A stretch of DNA of 14,559 nucleotides. It comes from an uncultured Bacteroidota bacterium (GTDB lineage: Bacteria > Bacteroidota > Bacteroidia > UKL13-3). Positions 7,961 through 14,559 of this stretch are shown here, in pieces; positions within the stretch are counted from its first letter, which is position 1, and each line of letters opens with the position of its first letter. Position numbers and translations under genes: made by a program. Location of the stretch: the NCBI GenBank assembly GCA_903888395.1, contig CAISTO010000255.1, positions 1 through 14,559 on the forward strand, read 5' to 3'. Below the pieces are notes generated by a model that was not told where the DNA came from, did no database searches, and was given only the letters and a program-made list of their open reading frames with translations.

Positions 7961-9087
7961 TCTTTTGGACATATTTTTCATACGTTTTAACCGCTGGTTA
8001 TTTTATTTTAATTGCCTTTTTCTATGTTGGATTATTAGCAATTATTTACCGAACAAAAAAGTCGGAAAAATTAGCTAAATCAAGTAATTTAAACACTTTT
8101 TCTATTGTTATTGCTGCTCGCAATGAAGAACATTTTATAGGTAATTGTTTGACCTCAATTACCAATCAAAACTTTGATAAAACTCAATTTGAAATCATTG
8201 TAATTAATGACCATTCTTCCGACAAAACTTTAGAGCTTGTAAATCAATTCAAAATCCATCATTCATCATTCAAAATTTCAATCATTGACTTGGCAAATTT
8301 TGATAATATTAACAATAAAAAACAAGCCATTACCAAAGGAATTAATGATGCCATTTTTGATTATATTATACTAACTGATGCCGATTGTGTAAGAGGAAAT
8401 TTATGGTTACAAAGCATCAATGATTTTATTAATATTTCAGCTTCAAAATTAATATATGCACCGGTGGAGTTTAAAGCAAAAAACATTTTCGAAAAACTAC
8501 AAGCATTAGAGTTTGCAGGTTTAGTAGGAGTAGGGGCTGCCGCCATGGAATTAAAAAATCCAAACATGTGCAGTGCAGCAAATTTAATATTTGAAAAGCA
8601 AGTGTTTTTTGAAGTAAATGGCTACACCGATAATGAACATATTATGACTGGTGATGACGAGTTTTTAATGCATAAAATATTTAAAAAATATCCTAACCAA
8701 GTAAAGTTTTTATTTGATAAAAATGCCATTGTGGAAACCGGTGCAAACGGAACTTTAGCACAGTTAACTGAACAGCGAAAACGTTGGGTAAGTAAAAGTA
8801 CTAAATATGAAAACAGGTACATTACTTTAATATTGGTGATGGCTTATTTTTATAATGTGAGCATGGTTTTAAACGTATTTTTTGATTGGCATCTGGCATT
8901 GAATCAGCTAGTTTTTAAAATGTTTATAGAAGGTCTGTTTTTATTTACCATGCTTAAATTTTATAATAAAAAAAACTTTATTTTATTGCTTCCTATTGCC
9001 GAAATATTTCATATTATTTATGTAATAATTATTGGTATTTGGGCTAATTTTGCAACTTATAAATGGAAGGAAAGAACCCATCACTAA
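7957..9087 (+). CDS. membrane-bound family 2 glycosyltransferase
   Basis: This is a 376-residue GT2 enzyme of the processive or ceramide-glucosyltransferase-like kind. It has an N-terminal membrane helix (about 5-30), then a GT-A domain with SIVIAARNEE (49-58), NDHSSD (84-89), the DAD metal motif (141-143), the acceptor-side TGDDEF (231-236) and QRKRW (273-277, the QxxRW motif). About three C-terminal helices (roughly 289-309, 315-334, 340-366) follow. It uses a nucleotide sugar at the cytoplasmic face, and the product could be a glycolipid or a polymer. The ATG overlaps the upstream stop as ATGA. A small direct repeat near 8247-8276 encodes the variable segment IHHSSFK between strands. Sphingolipid glycosylation is plausible in this phylum but is not shown by the sequence. 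Confidence 0.88.
   Translation: MIFWTYFSYVLTAGYFILIAFFYVGLLAIIYRTKKSEKLAKSSNLNTFSIVIAARNEEHFIGNCLTSITNQNFDKTQFEIIVINDHSSDKTLELVNQFKIHHSSFKISIIDLANFDNINNKKQAITKGINDAIFDYIILTDADCVRGNLWLQSINDFINISASKLIYAPVEFKAKNIFEKLQALEFAGLVGVGAAAMELKNPNMCSAANLIFEKQVFFEVNGYTDNEHIMTGDDEFLMHKIFKKYPNQVKFLFDKNAIVETGANGTLAQLTEQRKRWVSKSTKYENRYITLILVMAYFYNVSMVLNVFFDWHLALNQLVFKMFIEGLFLFTMLKFYNKKNFILLLPIAEIFHIIYVIIIGIWANFATYKWKERTHH
8247..8276. repeat. short direct repeats inside the glycosyltransferase gene
   Basis: ATTCAAAAT occurs at 8247-8255 and again at 8268-8276, and between them ATCATTC is tandemly repeated (8258-8264 and 8265-8271). Together they encode a short Ile-His-His-Ser-Ser-Phe-Lys stretch in a loop between the NDHSSD strand and the next strand of the GT-A domain. 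It looks like a small slippage-prone insertion that kept the frame. Confidence 0.45.
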
Positions 9088-9091
9088 CAAT

Positions 9092-9367
9092 ATGAATTAC
9101 GAATTAAGCCAAATAGATTACGATATTTTAGATGTTTTATACTTTGTAGAACCTTTTGATAAAATATTAGAAGAAGTAGCTGCTCCACCCAAAATAGTAG
9201 CAGATTGCTTAAAGCATTTGATTGCTAAAAAATATGTGGTTGCCATGCGTTTTGACGAGGAAAAACAAGATTATTTGAAAAGCTTTATTTATGATTCTGA
9301 CGATATGAATGCTTATAGTTATTTGGCTACTAAAGATGGTATGTTAGCACATAACGGAAGACTATAA
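9092..9367 (+). CDS. small protein with possible winged-helix fold
   Basis: This is a 91-residue acidic soluble protein. I do not know a named family. Residues 6-30 (SQIDYDILDVLYFVEPFDKILEEV) and 32-50 (PPKIVADCLKHLIAKKYVV) look like two or three helices followed by a strand, as in winged helix-turn-helix domains where PPKIVADCLKHLIAKKY would be the recognition helix. The rest could form the wing and a C-terminal extension. This is inference from pattern only. The start at the ATG 9092 is chosen because it lies four bases after the glycosyltransferase stop and begins a plausible protein; the frame continues upstream into the end of the glycosyltransferase gene without support. It is the third gene of the rightward operon, so it may regulate or accompany the two membrane genes. 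Confidence 0.75.
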   Translation: MNYELSQIDYDILDVLYFVEPFDKILEEVAAPPKIVADCLKHLIAKKYVVAMRFDEEKQDYLKSFIYDSDDMNAYSYLATKDGMLAHNGRL

Positions 9368-9404
9368 GGAATTAAAATTACATTTTTTCTGTTCTTGGAG
9401 AGAA

Positions 9405-10724
9405 CTAAAAGCTAATTTTCAAAACACTTTTCGAATCGTTTCTTAGCTTATAATCGTTACTAATTTGATAGGGAATCAACGCTACAATTTCGTTGGTTTT
9501 TTTACTTACTAAAACCATGCATTTTTGCTTCTCAAAAACATTAATTTTTTGATCTATTAAATAATCGCTCACAAGCTTATTTCCATTCATTCCAAGTGGC
9601 TTGAAGCGGTCGCCTTGCTGCCATGTTTGAATAATAAATTCATTGCCAGTTTTTTCTATGTTTAGGTATAAAAAATCTTTTGAAAAAATACTTGGTTTTT
9701 CATTCATTGTTTCAAAGCTAATTTCACCCATGGGTGTGTTCATTTTTTGAATGGTATTATCAATCAATAATGTTTGATGAAATTCTTCTGTTTTTCGTTC
9801 ACGAATAATAATAAATTCTCGATCAATTAATGCTTCATGTGTTTCACTTTCAAATATAATTCCACTATTATTTTGATGGTTTTCTATTATGTTTAAAATA
9901 GCAGTTTCATTCAAATTATATTCGCTCAAAATACTAAAAAGTAAGCTAGTTACAGCAGCATGCTGCATAATTTCAAGGTTAATATAAACTAAGTTATTGC
10001 TAGTTTTTACAAACTGGCTTTTCAGTTCATTGATTCTTTCATTGAGCAATATTTCATCAGTACTAATTTTTTTGCTAAGTAAATAAAAATTATTTACTGC
10101 GTTGGTGTTTAGTTCTTCTAGTTTTGGAATCACTAAATGCCTAATTTTATTCCGCCAATAATTGTCTTTTTTATTGCTACTGTCTTCCCTAAAATCAATA
10201 TTATGTTCATTGGCGTAATGAGTAATTTCAGCTTTATTGCTAAATAATAAAGGCCTTATAATGTTATTTTTTTTGGGTAAAATTCCGTGCAAACCACTCA
10301 TTCCAGTTCCTCGTGTTATATTAATGAGCATGGTTTCAGCTACATCATTTTGGTGGTGTGCGGTGGCAATAAATTGGCAATTGTTTTCCAACGCAATTTT
10401 ATTAAACCAGTCATACCTTAATTGGCGAGCAGCCATTTGAATTGAAATTTTATTTTCTTCAGCAAATGATTTTGTGTTGAATTTTATGGTAAAATATTCA
10501 ATATTATTTTTTTGACAAGTGTTAAAAACCAGCTTTTCATCTCCATCGCTTTCATTGCTCCGCAACCCAAAATTACAATGTGCCACAGCAATTTTAGTAT
10601 TTGATTTTATAAATAAATCAAGCATTACCATTGAATCTATTCCACCACTGATAGTCAACAAAACTTTATCGGAATTTTGAAATAATTGGTTGCTTTCTAT
10701 AAATTTTTTGAACGAAATTAGCAT
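9405..10724 (-). CDS. tilS: tRNA(Ile)-lysidine synthetase TilS
   Basis: TilS uses ATP and lysine to convert C34 of the CAU-anticodon tRNA-Ile to lysidine, so that the tRNA reads AUA instead of AUG. This is essential in an AT-rich genome that uses ATA freely. The 439-residue product starts with the N-type ATP-pyrophosphatase loop SGGIDS (about 26-31). It continues with AHCNFGLR, ATAHHQND followed by AETMLINITRGTGMSGL, and the RNKIRHLVIP motif with preceding REDSSN. It ends with the C-terminal tRNA-binding domain (WQQGDRFKPLGMNGNKLVSDYL, written here as its first and last parts: WQQGDRF, KLVSDYL). The ATG at 10724 is preferred over TTG at 10730, two codons upstream. It is divergent from the OstA-like gene and convergent with the small winged-helix candidate. 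Confidence 0.95.
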   Translation of the reverse strand: MLISFKKFIESNQLFQNSDKVLLTISGGIDSMVMLDLFIKSNTKIAVAHCNFGLRSNESDGDEKLVFNTCQKNNIEYFTIKFNTKSFAEENKISIQMAARQLRYDWFNKIALENNCQFIATAHHQNDVAETMLINITRGTGMSGLHGILPKKNNIIRPLLFSNKAEITHYANEHNIDFREDSSNKKDNYWRNKIRHLVIPKLEELNTNAVNNFYLLSKKISTDEILLNERINELKSQFVKTSNNLVYINLEIMQHAAVTSLLFSILSEYNLNETAILNIIENHQNNSGIIFESETHEALIDREFIIIRERKTEEFHQTLLIDNTIQKMNTPMGEISFETMNEKPSIFSKDFLYLNIEKTGNEFIIQTWQQGDRFKPLGMNGNKLVSDYLIDQKINVFEKQKCMVLVSKKTNEIVALIPYQISNDYKLRNDSKSVLKISF

Positions 10725-10767
10725 TGACAAAAATAACTTGGAATAATTTATGGTGTAATTTTACAAA

Positions 10768-10775
10768 TAATTTTG
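10768..10775 (+). promoter_or_regulatory. -7 box candidate for the OstA-like gene
   Basis: TAATTTTG is a perfect match to TAnnTTTG and sits in the 104-base divergent region between tilS and the OstA-like gene. Transcription would start near 10781, giving a leader of about 48 bases. No TTG lies 17-23 bases upstream; the nearest (10738-10740) is 27 bases away, so the -33 half is poor. Confidence 0.4.
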
Positions 10776-10828
10776 CATTAAATAACATTATATGTATGCT
10801 GTAATTAAAAATTTAATAGTTTTGACCC

Positions 10829-12349
10829 ATGCAATATTTTGCCAAAAGATTTAAATACCTTATTGTTTTTATAACATTGGTTCAAGTAGTAAATGCTCAA
10901 CAAAAAAGTAGAGTAGAGATTTTAGGTGCCGATTTGTTTGAAGGCCAAGTTACACAGTTTGGCAATTCCAAAAAATTAATTGGGAATGTAAAATTAAAAC
11001 AAGAAAACACATTGATGTATTGCGATTCTGCCATTTTATATGATGATTCAAATACGGTAAAAGCTTATAGCAATGTTAGAATTAATCATAACGACAGCAT
11101 TCGTATGGAAGGAGATTACCTGAAATATGAAGGAAATTCAAAGCAAGCATACATGGAAGGAAATGTGAAAATGTATGATAAATCAATGACTTTAACCACC
11201 AATCAACTTAATTTTGACATGGAAAACAATGTTGGTTTTTATTTAAATAACGCAACGATTATAAGTGATAAAAATAATTTGAAAAGTCAGTTTGGATATT
11301 ATTACAGTAGAACTCGAAACTTTTTCTTCAAAAAAAATGTGGTATTAATTAACCCTGAATATACCATGAAAAGCGATACGCTGATGTATAATACCATTTC
11401 CAAAACTTCTTATTTTTATGGTTCAACTGTTATTGAAGGAAAAAAAGATAAAATAACTTGTGAAAATGGTTGGTACGATACAAAAAAAGAAGTAAGTCAA
11501 TTTAGTAAAAATGCGGTACTTTATACCGAAAATAAAATGCTAAAAGCCGATAGTTTATTTTATGACAGAAAAAATAATATTGGAAAAGCATTTAATAATA
11601 TTGAATTGTATGATTCTATTCAAAAAATAAAATTGTATGGAAATTATGGAATTACCAATGGTAAAACTAAAAAAACTTTTGTTACACAAAATCCTTATGC
11701 ATTAATGATAATGGACCAAAACGACAGTTTGTTTTTATATGCCGACAGTATTTTTTTGTTACAAGCCGATAAAAAATTAAAACAAAAAGAAGCCATTAAA
11801 GCATACCATAAAGTAAAAATTTTCATGTCGGATATTCAAGGTGTATGCGATAGTTTAATTTACAAAAAATCTGATTCTACTTTATCTATGTTTTCGTCAC
11901 CTATTATTTGGAATGGCGTGAATCAAATTACTGCTGATACCATACATTTTTACATTAACAACAATAAGCTTGATTCCTTTGATTTACGTAGTAATTCGTT
12001 CTTAATTTCGAACGAAAAAGGACCTCATTATAATCAAGTAAAAGGTAAAAACATGAAGGGTTATTTAGACAGTTCCACTATCAAATATTTGCGTGTTTAT
12101 GGCAACGGACAAAGTATATATTATGCCAAAGAAGACAGCGTAAATTACATAGGAATTAACAAAGTTGATTGCAGTGAAATGGAATTTTATTTTTTAAATA
12201 AAAAAATAAGTAAAGGTGTTTTTATCACAAATCCTGAAGGATTATTTTATCCCCTCGATGAACTTAAACCCGAAGAATTAAGACTAAGAGGGTTTATTTG
12301 GAGAGAAAAAGAAAAACCACAAAAGGTTTATTATCAATATAAAAAATAA
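10829..12349 (+). CDS. OstA-like protein (LptA/LptD N-domain type LPS transport)
   Basis: This 506-residue exported protein has a signal peptide (basic MQYFAKRFK, a hydrophobic core, then VNAQ near 24). The mature part is built of many short beta-strand repeats of the OstA/LptA type: runs such as GNVKLKQENTLMYCDSAILY, VKAYSNVRI and YMEGNVKMYDKSMTLTTNQL, with the recurring pattern of an aromatic or hydrophobic strand, Gly/Asn turn and D(S/T)L. OstA-fold proteins form the open beta-jellyroll bridge that carries LPS through the periplasm. The protein is far longer than LptA but lacks the roughly 500-residue beta-barrel of LptD, so it looks like an extended periplasmic bridge. This assignment to Bacteroidota LPS export is inferred from the fold. 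It starts at the ATG 10829. Confidence 0.82.
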   Translation: MQYFAKRFKYLIVFITLVQVVNAQQKSRVEILGADLFEGQVTQFGNSKKLIGNVKLKQENTLMYCDSAILYDDSNTVKAYSNVRINHNDSIRMEGDYLKYEGNSKQAYMEGNVKMYDKSMTLTTNQLNFDMENNVGFYLNNATIISDKNNLKSQFGYYYSRTRNFFFKKNVVLINPEYTMKSDTLMYNTISKTSYFYGSTVIEGKKDKITCENGWYDTKKEVSQFSKNAVLYTENKMLKADSLFYDRKNNIGKAFNNIELYDSIQKIKLYGNYGITNGKTKKTFVTQNPYALMIMDQNDSLFLYADSIFLLQADKKLKQKEAIKAYHKVKIFMSDIQGVCDSLIYKKSDSTLSMFSSPIIWNGVNQITADTIHFYINNNKLDSFDLRSNSFLISNEKGPHYNQVKGKNMKGYLDSSTIKYLRVYGNGQSIYYAKEDSVNYIGINKVDCSEMEFYFLNKKISKGVFITNPEGLFYPLDELKPEELRLRGFIWREKEKPQKVYYQYKK

Positions 12350-12368
12350 AAAAATGTTAATTTATTGT

Positions 12369-12386
12369 GCAAATGTTTGCTTTTTT
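12369..12386 (+). terminator. weak hairpin plus T run after the OstA-like gene
   Basis: GCAAATGTTTGC (12369-12380) can pair as a 4-base GCAA/TTGC stem with a 4-base loop (a fifth A-T pair would leave a 2-base loop) and is followed by TTTTTT at 12381-12386. The short stem makes it a marginal terminator. It overlaps the -33 TTTG of the next promoter, so the dyad could equally be an operator. Confidence 0.3.
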
Positions 12387-12406
12387 AAACTAAGTATCTA
12401 TTTTAG
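12376..12406 (+). promoter_or_regulatory. promoter of the beta-helix surface protein gene
   Basis: TTTG (12376-12379), a 19-base spacer and TATTTTAG (12399-12406, seven of eight to TAnnTTTG) fit the Bacteroidota -33/-7 arrangement with the preferred spacing. Transcription would begin near 12412 and give a leader of about 36 bases that is almost all A (with no Shine-Dalgarno site), the usual form of a well-translated gene in this phylum. The spacing gives it better support than the other promoters listed. Confidence 0.55.
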
Positions 12407-12447
12407 CTAACTCAAATATTTAAAAAACTAAACAAAAAAAAGAATAT

Positions 12448-14559
12448 ATGAAATCAAAATTTACTAATTTTTACGCAAAACTAAGTTTATTCTTAGTTGT
12501 ATTTATTGGGCTAACTGCTAGTAGTGCTTTTGCCCAAGGTTTTGCAGGTGGTAAAACTTATGTTGTTAACGGACAAGCAGATTTAGTTGCTCCTGTAGAT
12601 ACATTTGTGAACCTGATGGGTACTGGAAATGCTGGTGCCATTACTTATTTAAATACTAATGGTATTGATGTTACAGTAGCACCAGGCACTGTTACTATAT
12701 TATTATCATCTGGATACTCTGGAGTTGAACCTTCGCCTATTCAAGTTGGCCAAACAAATGGTTCTGGATATCCTAACATGAGTTCAACAAGACCAATTGT
12801 TTTAAAACCAGCTGCTGGTTTAAACTTTGTGATTTCATCAACAACTACCATAGCTGCAAATGGAAGTTTATTTAGAGTTTTTGGAAGTACCGATTTTACA
12901 TTAGATGGAAGTGGAACCTCAGGACAAAGAAATATAACGTTTACTATGGGTAATTCGAACGCAACTACCGCTAAGGTTATTGACTTTATTCCTGCCGCTG
13001 CAAATAGATTAAGAAATGTTGGTGTAAAAAATTGTATTATCGTTGGTAATTCTGTTGGAACTACTATAAATACATATGCAGGTGTTTATTTTGGCGGAAC
13101 AGCTTCAAACACTGCACCAGCTTTAGTAGGAACAAACTATAATATTAGTTATGTAAATAATTTAATTATGGCTGTTCAAAATGGTATTTCACATAGAGGA
13201 TTTGCTTCAAGTACTACATTATTTCCTTCTCAAGATACAGGAGTTAATATTATTAACAATATAATAGGTAATTATAGCAACCCAATTAATGCTGCTAATT
13301 CAGCTTGTATTGGAGGAACAACTTCAAATCTTTCAGGTATTTATTTAAATACAGTTTCTAATTCTACAATTTCTGGTAATATTATTAGAAACAATTTACC
13401 ATTAAGTGTTAATTCAGTTAATGGTAATTTTTCCGGAATAAGATTAGATGGAACAGGCGCTATTGCATTGGATTCAAATATTAGAGTTGTAAAAAATCAA
13501 ATTTATGGTCTTTATTCAAATGCTACAAGTCAAGGTGTGTCTGGAATTAGAGTTAGTTTAGGAGCTCCAACTTCACCAAGAAGATTATTAATTGCAAATA
13601 ATTCAATTGCTAAAATAGCAACATTAAATGGTTCTAATGCATTTGGAAGTATGGGAACATATACTTCAGGTATATTAATAGAGGCTGCCACTGCAAATGT
13701 TGGATTGGAAGTTTTATTTAATTCAGTTAATTTAACTGGAGATACATTGGCTTCCAATTCTATTTCAGCTTGTTTTGTAACTAGTAGTACTACTTTAGGT
13801 GGTATAACCATGATGAATAATTCATTTGTAAATCAATTAAGCAGAACAATAGGAAATGGAATTACCACTTTTGGTAATTTAGCTGGTTACCAAAACTATG
13901 CTATAATAGTAGCAGCAAGTAATGTTAATCCTTTTACTTTCTCAAATTTTAATAATTATTTTGCTAACACATTTGGTGGTGGTTATGCTTTTGTAGCAGG
14001 TTTAAATAGAAGTAACGTTTTAACTAATGTTTCTACCATAAAAAGCTATGCTAATTTTTGCCCTTCAGATACAAATAGCTTTGCAGTTAATCCTCCAAAT
14101 ACTAGCGATACTTTATGGTCAGTAGCAAGTGGTTTTTCTCATAGAACATATAATAGAGGTTATGCTTTAACAACTTTAAATCAATTCAATGTTGGAGTTT
14201 ATAACGCTTTAAACAATAAAATAAGTGATGATATTTTTGGAAATCCGAGAACAGGTTTAGGTAGATTTACTTCAATTGGTTGTCATCAATGGTTAGGAGA
14301 TTCAATTGATATTCCTACTGCTTTACGTGGTGGTATAACATATAATATTGATGGTTTTTCTAGTCCTCCAGTAGCTTCTACACCTAACACAGGAAGTTTT
14401 AAAGATTTAGCTGAAGCAATTACCCATTTAAATTCTTATGGAATTGTTGGAAATCAAAACAATGTAACACTTCGTATTTCTTCAGGTTATGCAAGAGAAA
14501 CAGGTTGGATTCCAGCAATCATTGATTATCCAGGTTCAGATCCTTCTTTAAATGTAGTA
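12448..14559 (+). CDS. large secreted right-handed beta-helix protein, N-terminal part (runs off the window)
   Basis: The frame is open from the ATG at 12448 through all 704 codons to the last base, with no stop; the gene continues to the right. It begins with a clear signal peptide (MKSKFTNFYAK, hydrophobic core, SSAFA before QG, cleavage near residue 30). The mature chain is rich in Asn, Ser, Thr and Gly with few Cys. Short rungs rich in N-N-x-I recur (YVNNLIM, IINNIIGN, SGNIIRNN, VKNQIYGL, ANNSIAKI, MNNSFV, FNNYFAN), the pattern of a pectate-lyase-like parallel beta-helix. The module closes at about 592-616 (SDDIFGNPR ... SIGCHQW), and a second module head starts at residue 628. Proteins of this build in Bacteroidota are usually very long adhesin-like surface proteins exported by the type IX system, but its C-terminal sorting domain would be beyond the window. 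No catalytic residues are identifiable. Confidence 0.85.
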   Translation, partial: MKSKFTNFYAKLSLFLVVFIGLTASSAFAQGFAGGKTYVVNGQADLVAPVDTFVNLMGTGNAGAITYLNTNGIDVTVAPGTVTILLSSGYSGVEPSPIQVGQTNGSGYPNMSSTRPIVLKPAAGLNFVISSTTTIAANGSLFRVFGSTDFTLDGSGTSGQRNITFTMGNSNATTAKVIDFIPAAANRLRNVGVKNCIIVGNSVGTTINTYAGVYFGGTASNTAPALVGTNYNISYVNNLIMAVQNGISHRGFASSTTLFPSQDTGVNIINNIIGNYSNPINAANSACIGGTTSNLSGIYLNTVSNSTISGNIIRNNLPLSVNSVNGNFSGIRLDGTGAIALDSNIRVVKNQIYGLYSNATSQGVSGIRVSLGAPTSPRRLLIANNSIAKIATLNGSNAFGSMGTYTSGILIEAATANVGLEVLFNSVNLTGDTLASNSISACFVTSSTTLGGITMMNNSFVNQLSRTIGNGITTFGNLAGYQNYAIIVAASNVNPFTFSNFNNYFANTFGGGYAFVAGLNRSNVLTNVSTIKSYANFCPSDTNSFAVNPPNTSDTLWSVASGFSHRTYNRGYALTTLNQFNVGVYNALNNKISDDIFGNPRTGLGRFTSIGCHQWLGDSIDIPTALRGGITYNIDGFSSPPVASTPNTGSFKDLAEAITHLNSYGIVGNQNNVTLRISSGYARETGWIPAIIDYPGSDPSLNVV
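12547..14559 (+). repeat. diverged repeat of a beta-helix module head
   Basis: The stretch encoded from 12547 (GGKTYVVNG ... AITYLNTNGI ... VTILLSSGY ... PSPI) and the stretch from 14329 (GGITYNIDG ... AITHLNSYGI ... VTLRISSGY ... IPAI) share the same order of motifs: GG-TY-G, AIT-LN-GI, VT and SSGY. The two heads are 1,782 bases (594 codons) apart, and the first full module lies between them. Similarity is at protein level; the DNA is diverged. The second copy is cut by the window end. Confidence 0.65.

Noticed and set aside
9032..9091. Longer version of the 91-residue protein beginning inside the glycosyltransferase gene
   Set aside because: The extra 20 residues are a second-frame reading of the glycosyltransferase's C-terminal end, and the ATG at 9092 has normal operon spacing.
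9391..9405. GTTCT/AGAAC hairpin between the small winged-helix candidate and tilS as a shared terminator
   Set aside because: The stem has only five pairs and neither strand has a T run after it.
10728..10735. Minus-strand TATTTTTG, a perfect -7 consensus just upstream of tilS
   Set aside because: It ends three bases before the ATG, so transcription would begin at or inside the start codon, and no TTG lies at the -33 distance.
10804..10817. ATTAAA/TTTAAT inverted repeat in the OstA-like leader
   Set aside because: Six-base AT-only arms with a 2-base gap are expected by chance at this composition.
13530..13811. A 93-codon open frame on the minus strand inside the beta-helix gene
   Set aside because: The plus-strand frame is continuous through this region with a coherent beta-helix pattern, and the reverse frame is a by-product of its biased codons.

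Overview
The window is AT-rich DNA from a member of the Bacteroidota. Four things point there: the PurM, RuvC and TilS sequences are of the Bacteroidota type; a DUF4286 protein and an OstA-like protein are present; recognisable promoters follow the phylum's TTTG / TAnnTTTG pattern rather than the sigma-70 pattern of Proteobacteria; and leaders are A-rich without clear Shine-Dalgarno sites. Order or genus cannot be decided from this sequence. I see no rRNA, tRNA, CRISPR array, insertion sequence, integrase or phage gene, so this looks like ordinary chromosome carrying one large accessory-type surface gene at its right edge.

Layout. (1) purM (55-1218, +) runs into a hairpin terminator shared with the convergent neighbour. 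(2) A leftward block (6888 to 1239, -) starts from a good Bacteroidota-type promoter at 6907-6937. It carries a small unknown membrane protein, ruvC, a secreted TPR protein, a DUF4286 protein, a sugar-phosphate nucleotidyltransferase and a polysaccharide flippase. The first four genes are tightly packed. The last two have 79- and 111-base leaders and could be transcribed separately. (3) A rightward three-gene operon (6980-9367, +) carries an LPG-synthase-type integral membrane protein, a membrane-bound family 2 glycosyltransferase (4-base ATGA overlap) and a 91-residue protein with a possible winged-helix fold. (4) tilS (10724 to 9405, -) is divergent from an OstA-like LPS-transport-type protein (10829-12349, +). 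(5) From 12448 to the window end a single open frame of at least 704 codons encodes the N-terminal part of a secreted right-handed beta-helix protein. It has its own promoter, and a second copy of the module begins just before the window ends.

Functionally the window mixes housekeeping (purine synthesis, Holliday-junction resolution, tRNA-Ile lysidine modification) with cell-envelope work: nucleotide-sugar activation, lipid-linked glycan flipping, glycosyl transfer at the membrane, LPS transport and a large surface or secreted protein. No gene set here amounts to a new defence or mobile system. The parts most worth a second look are the incomplete modular beta-helix protein, the glycosyltransferase/LPG-type membrane protein/small-protein operon, and the unassigned membrane protein that leads the ruvC block.
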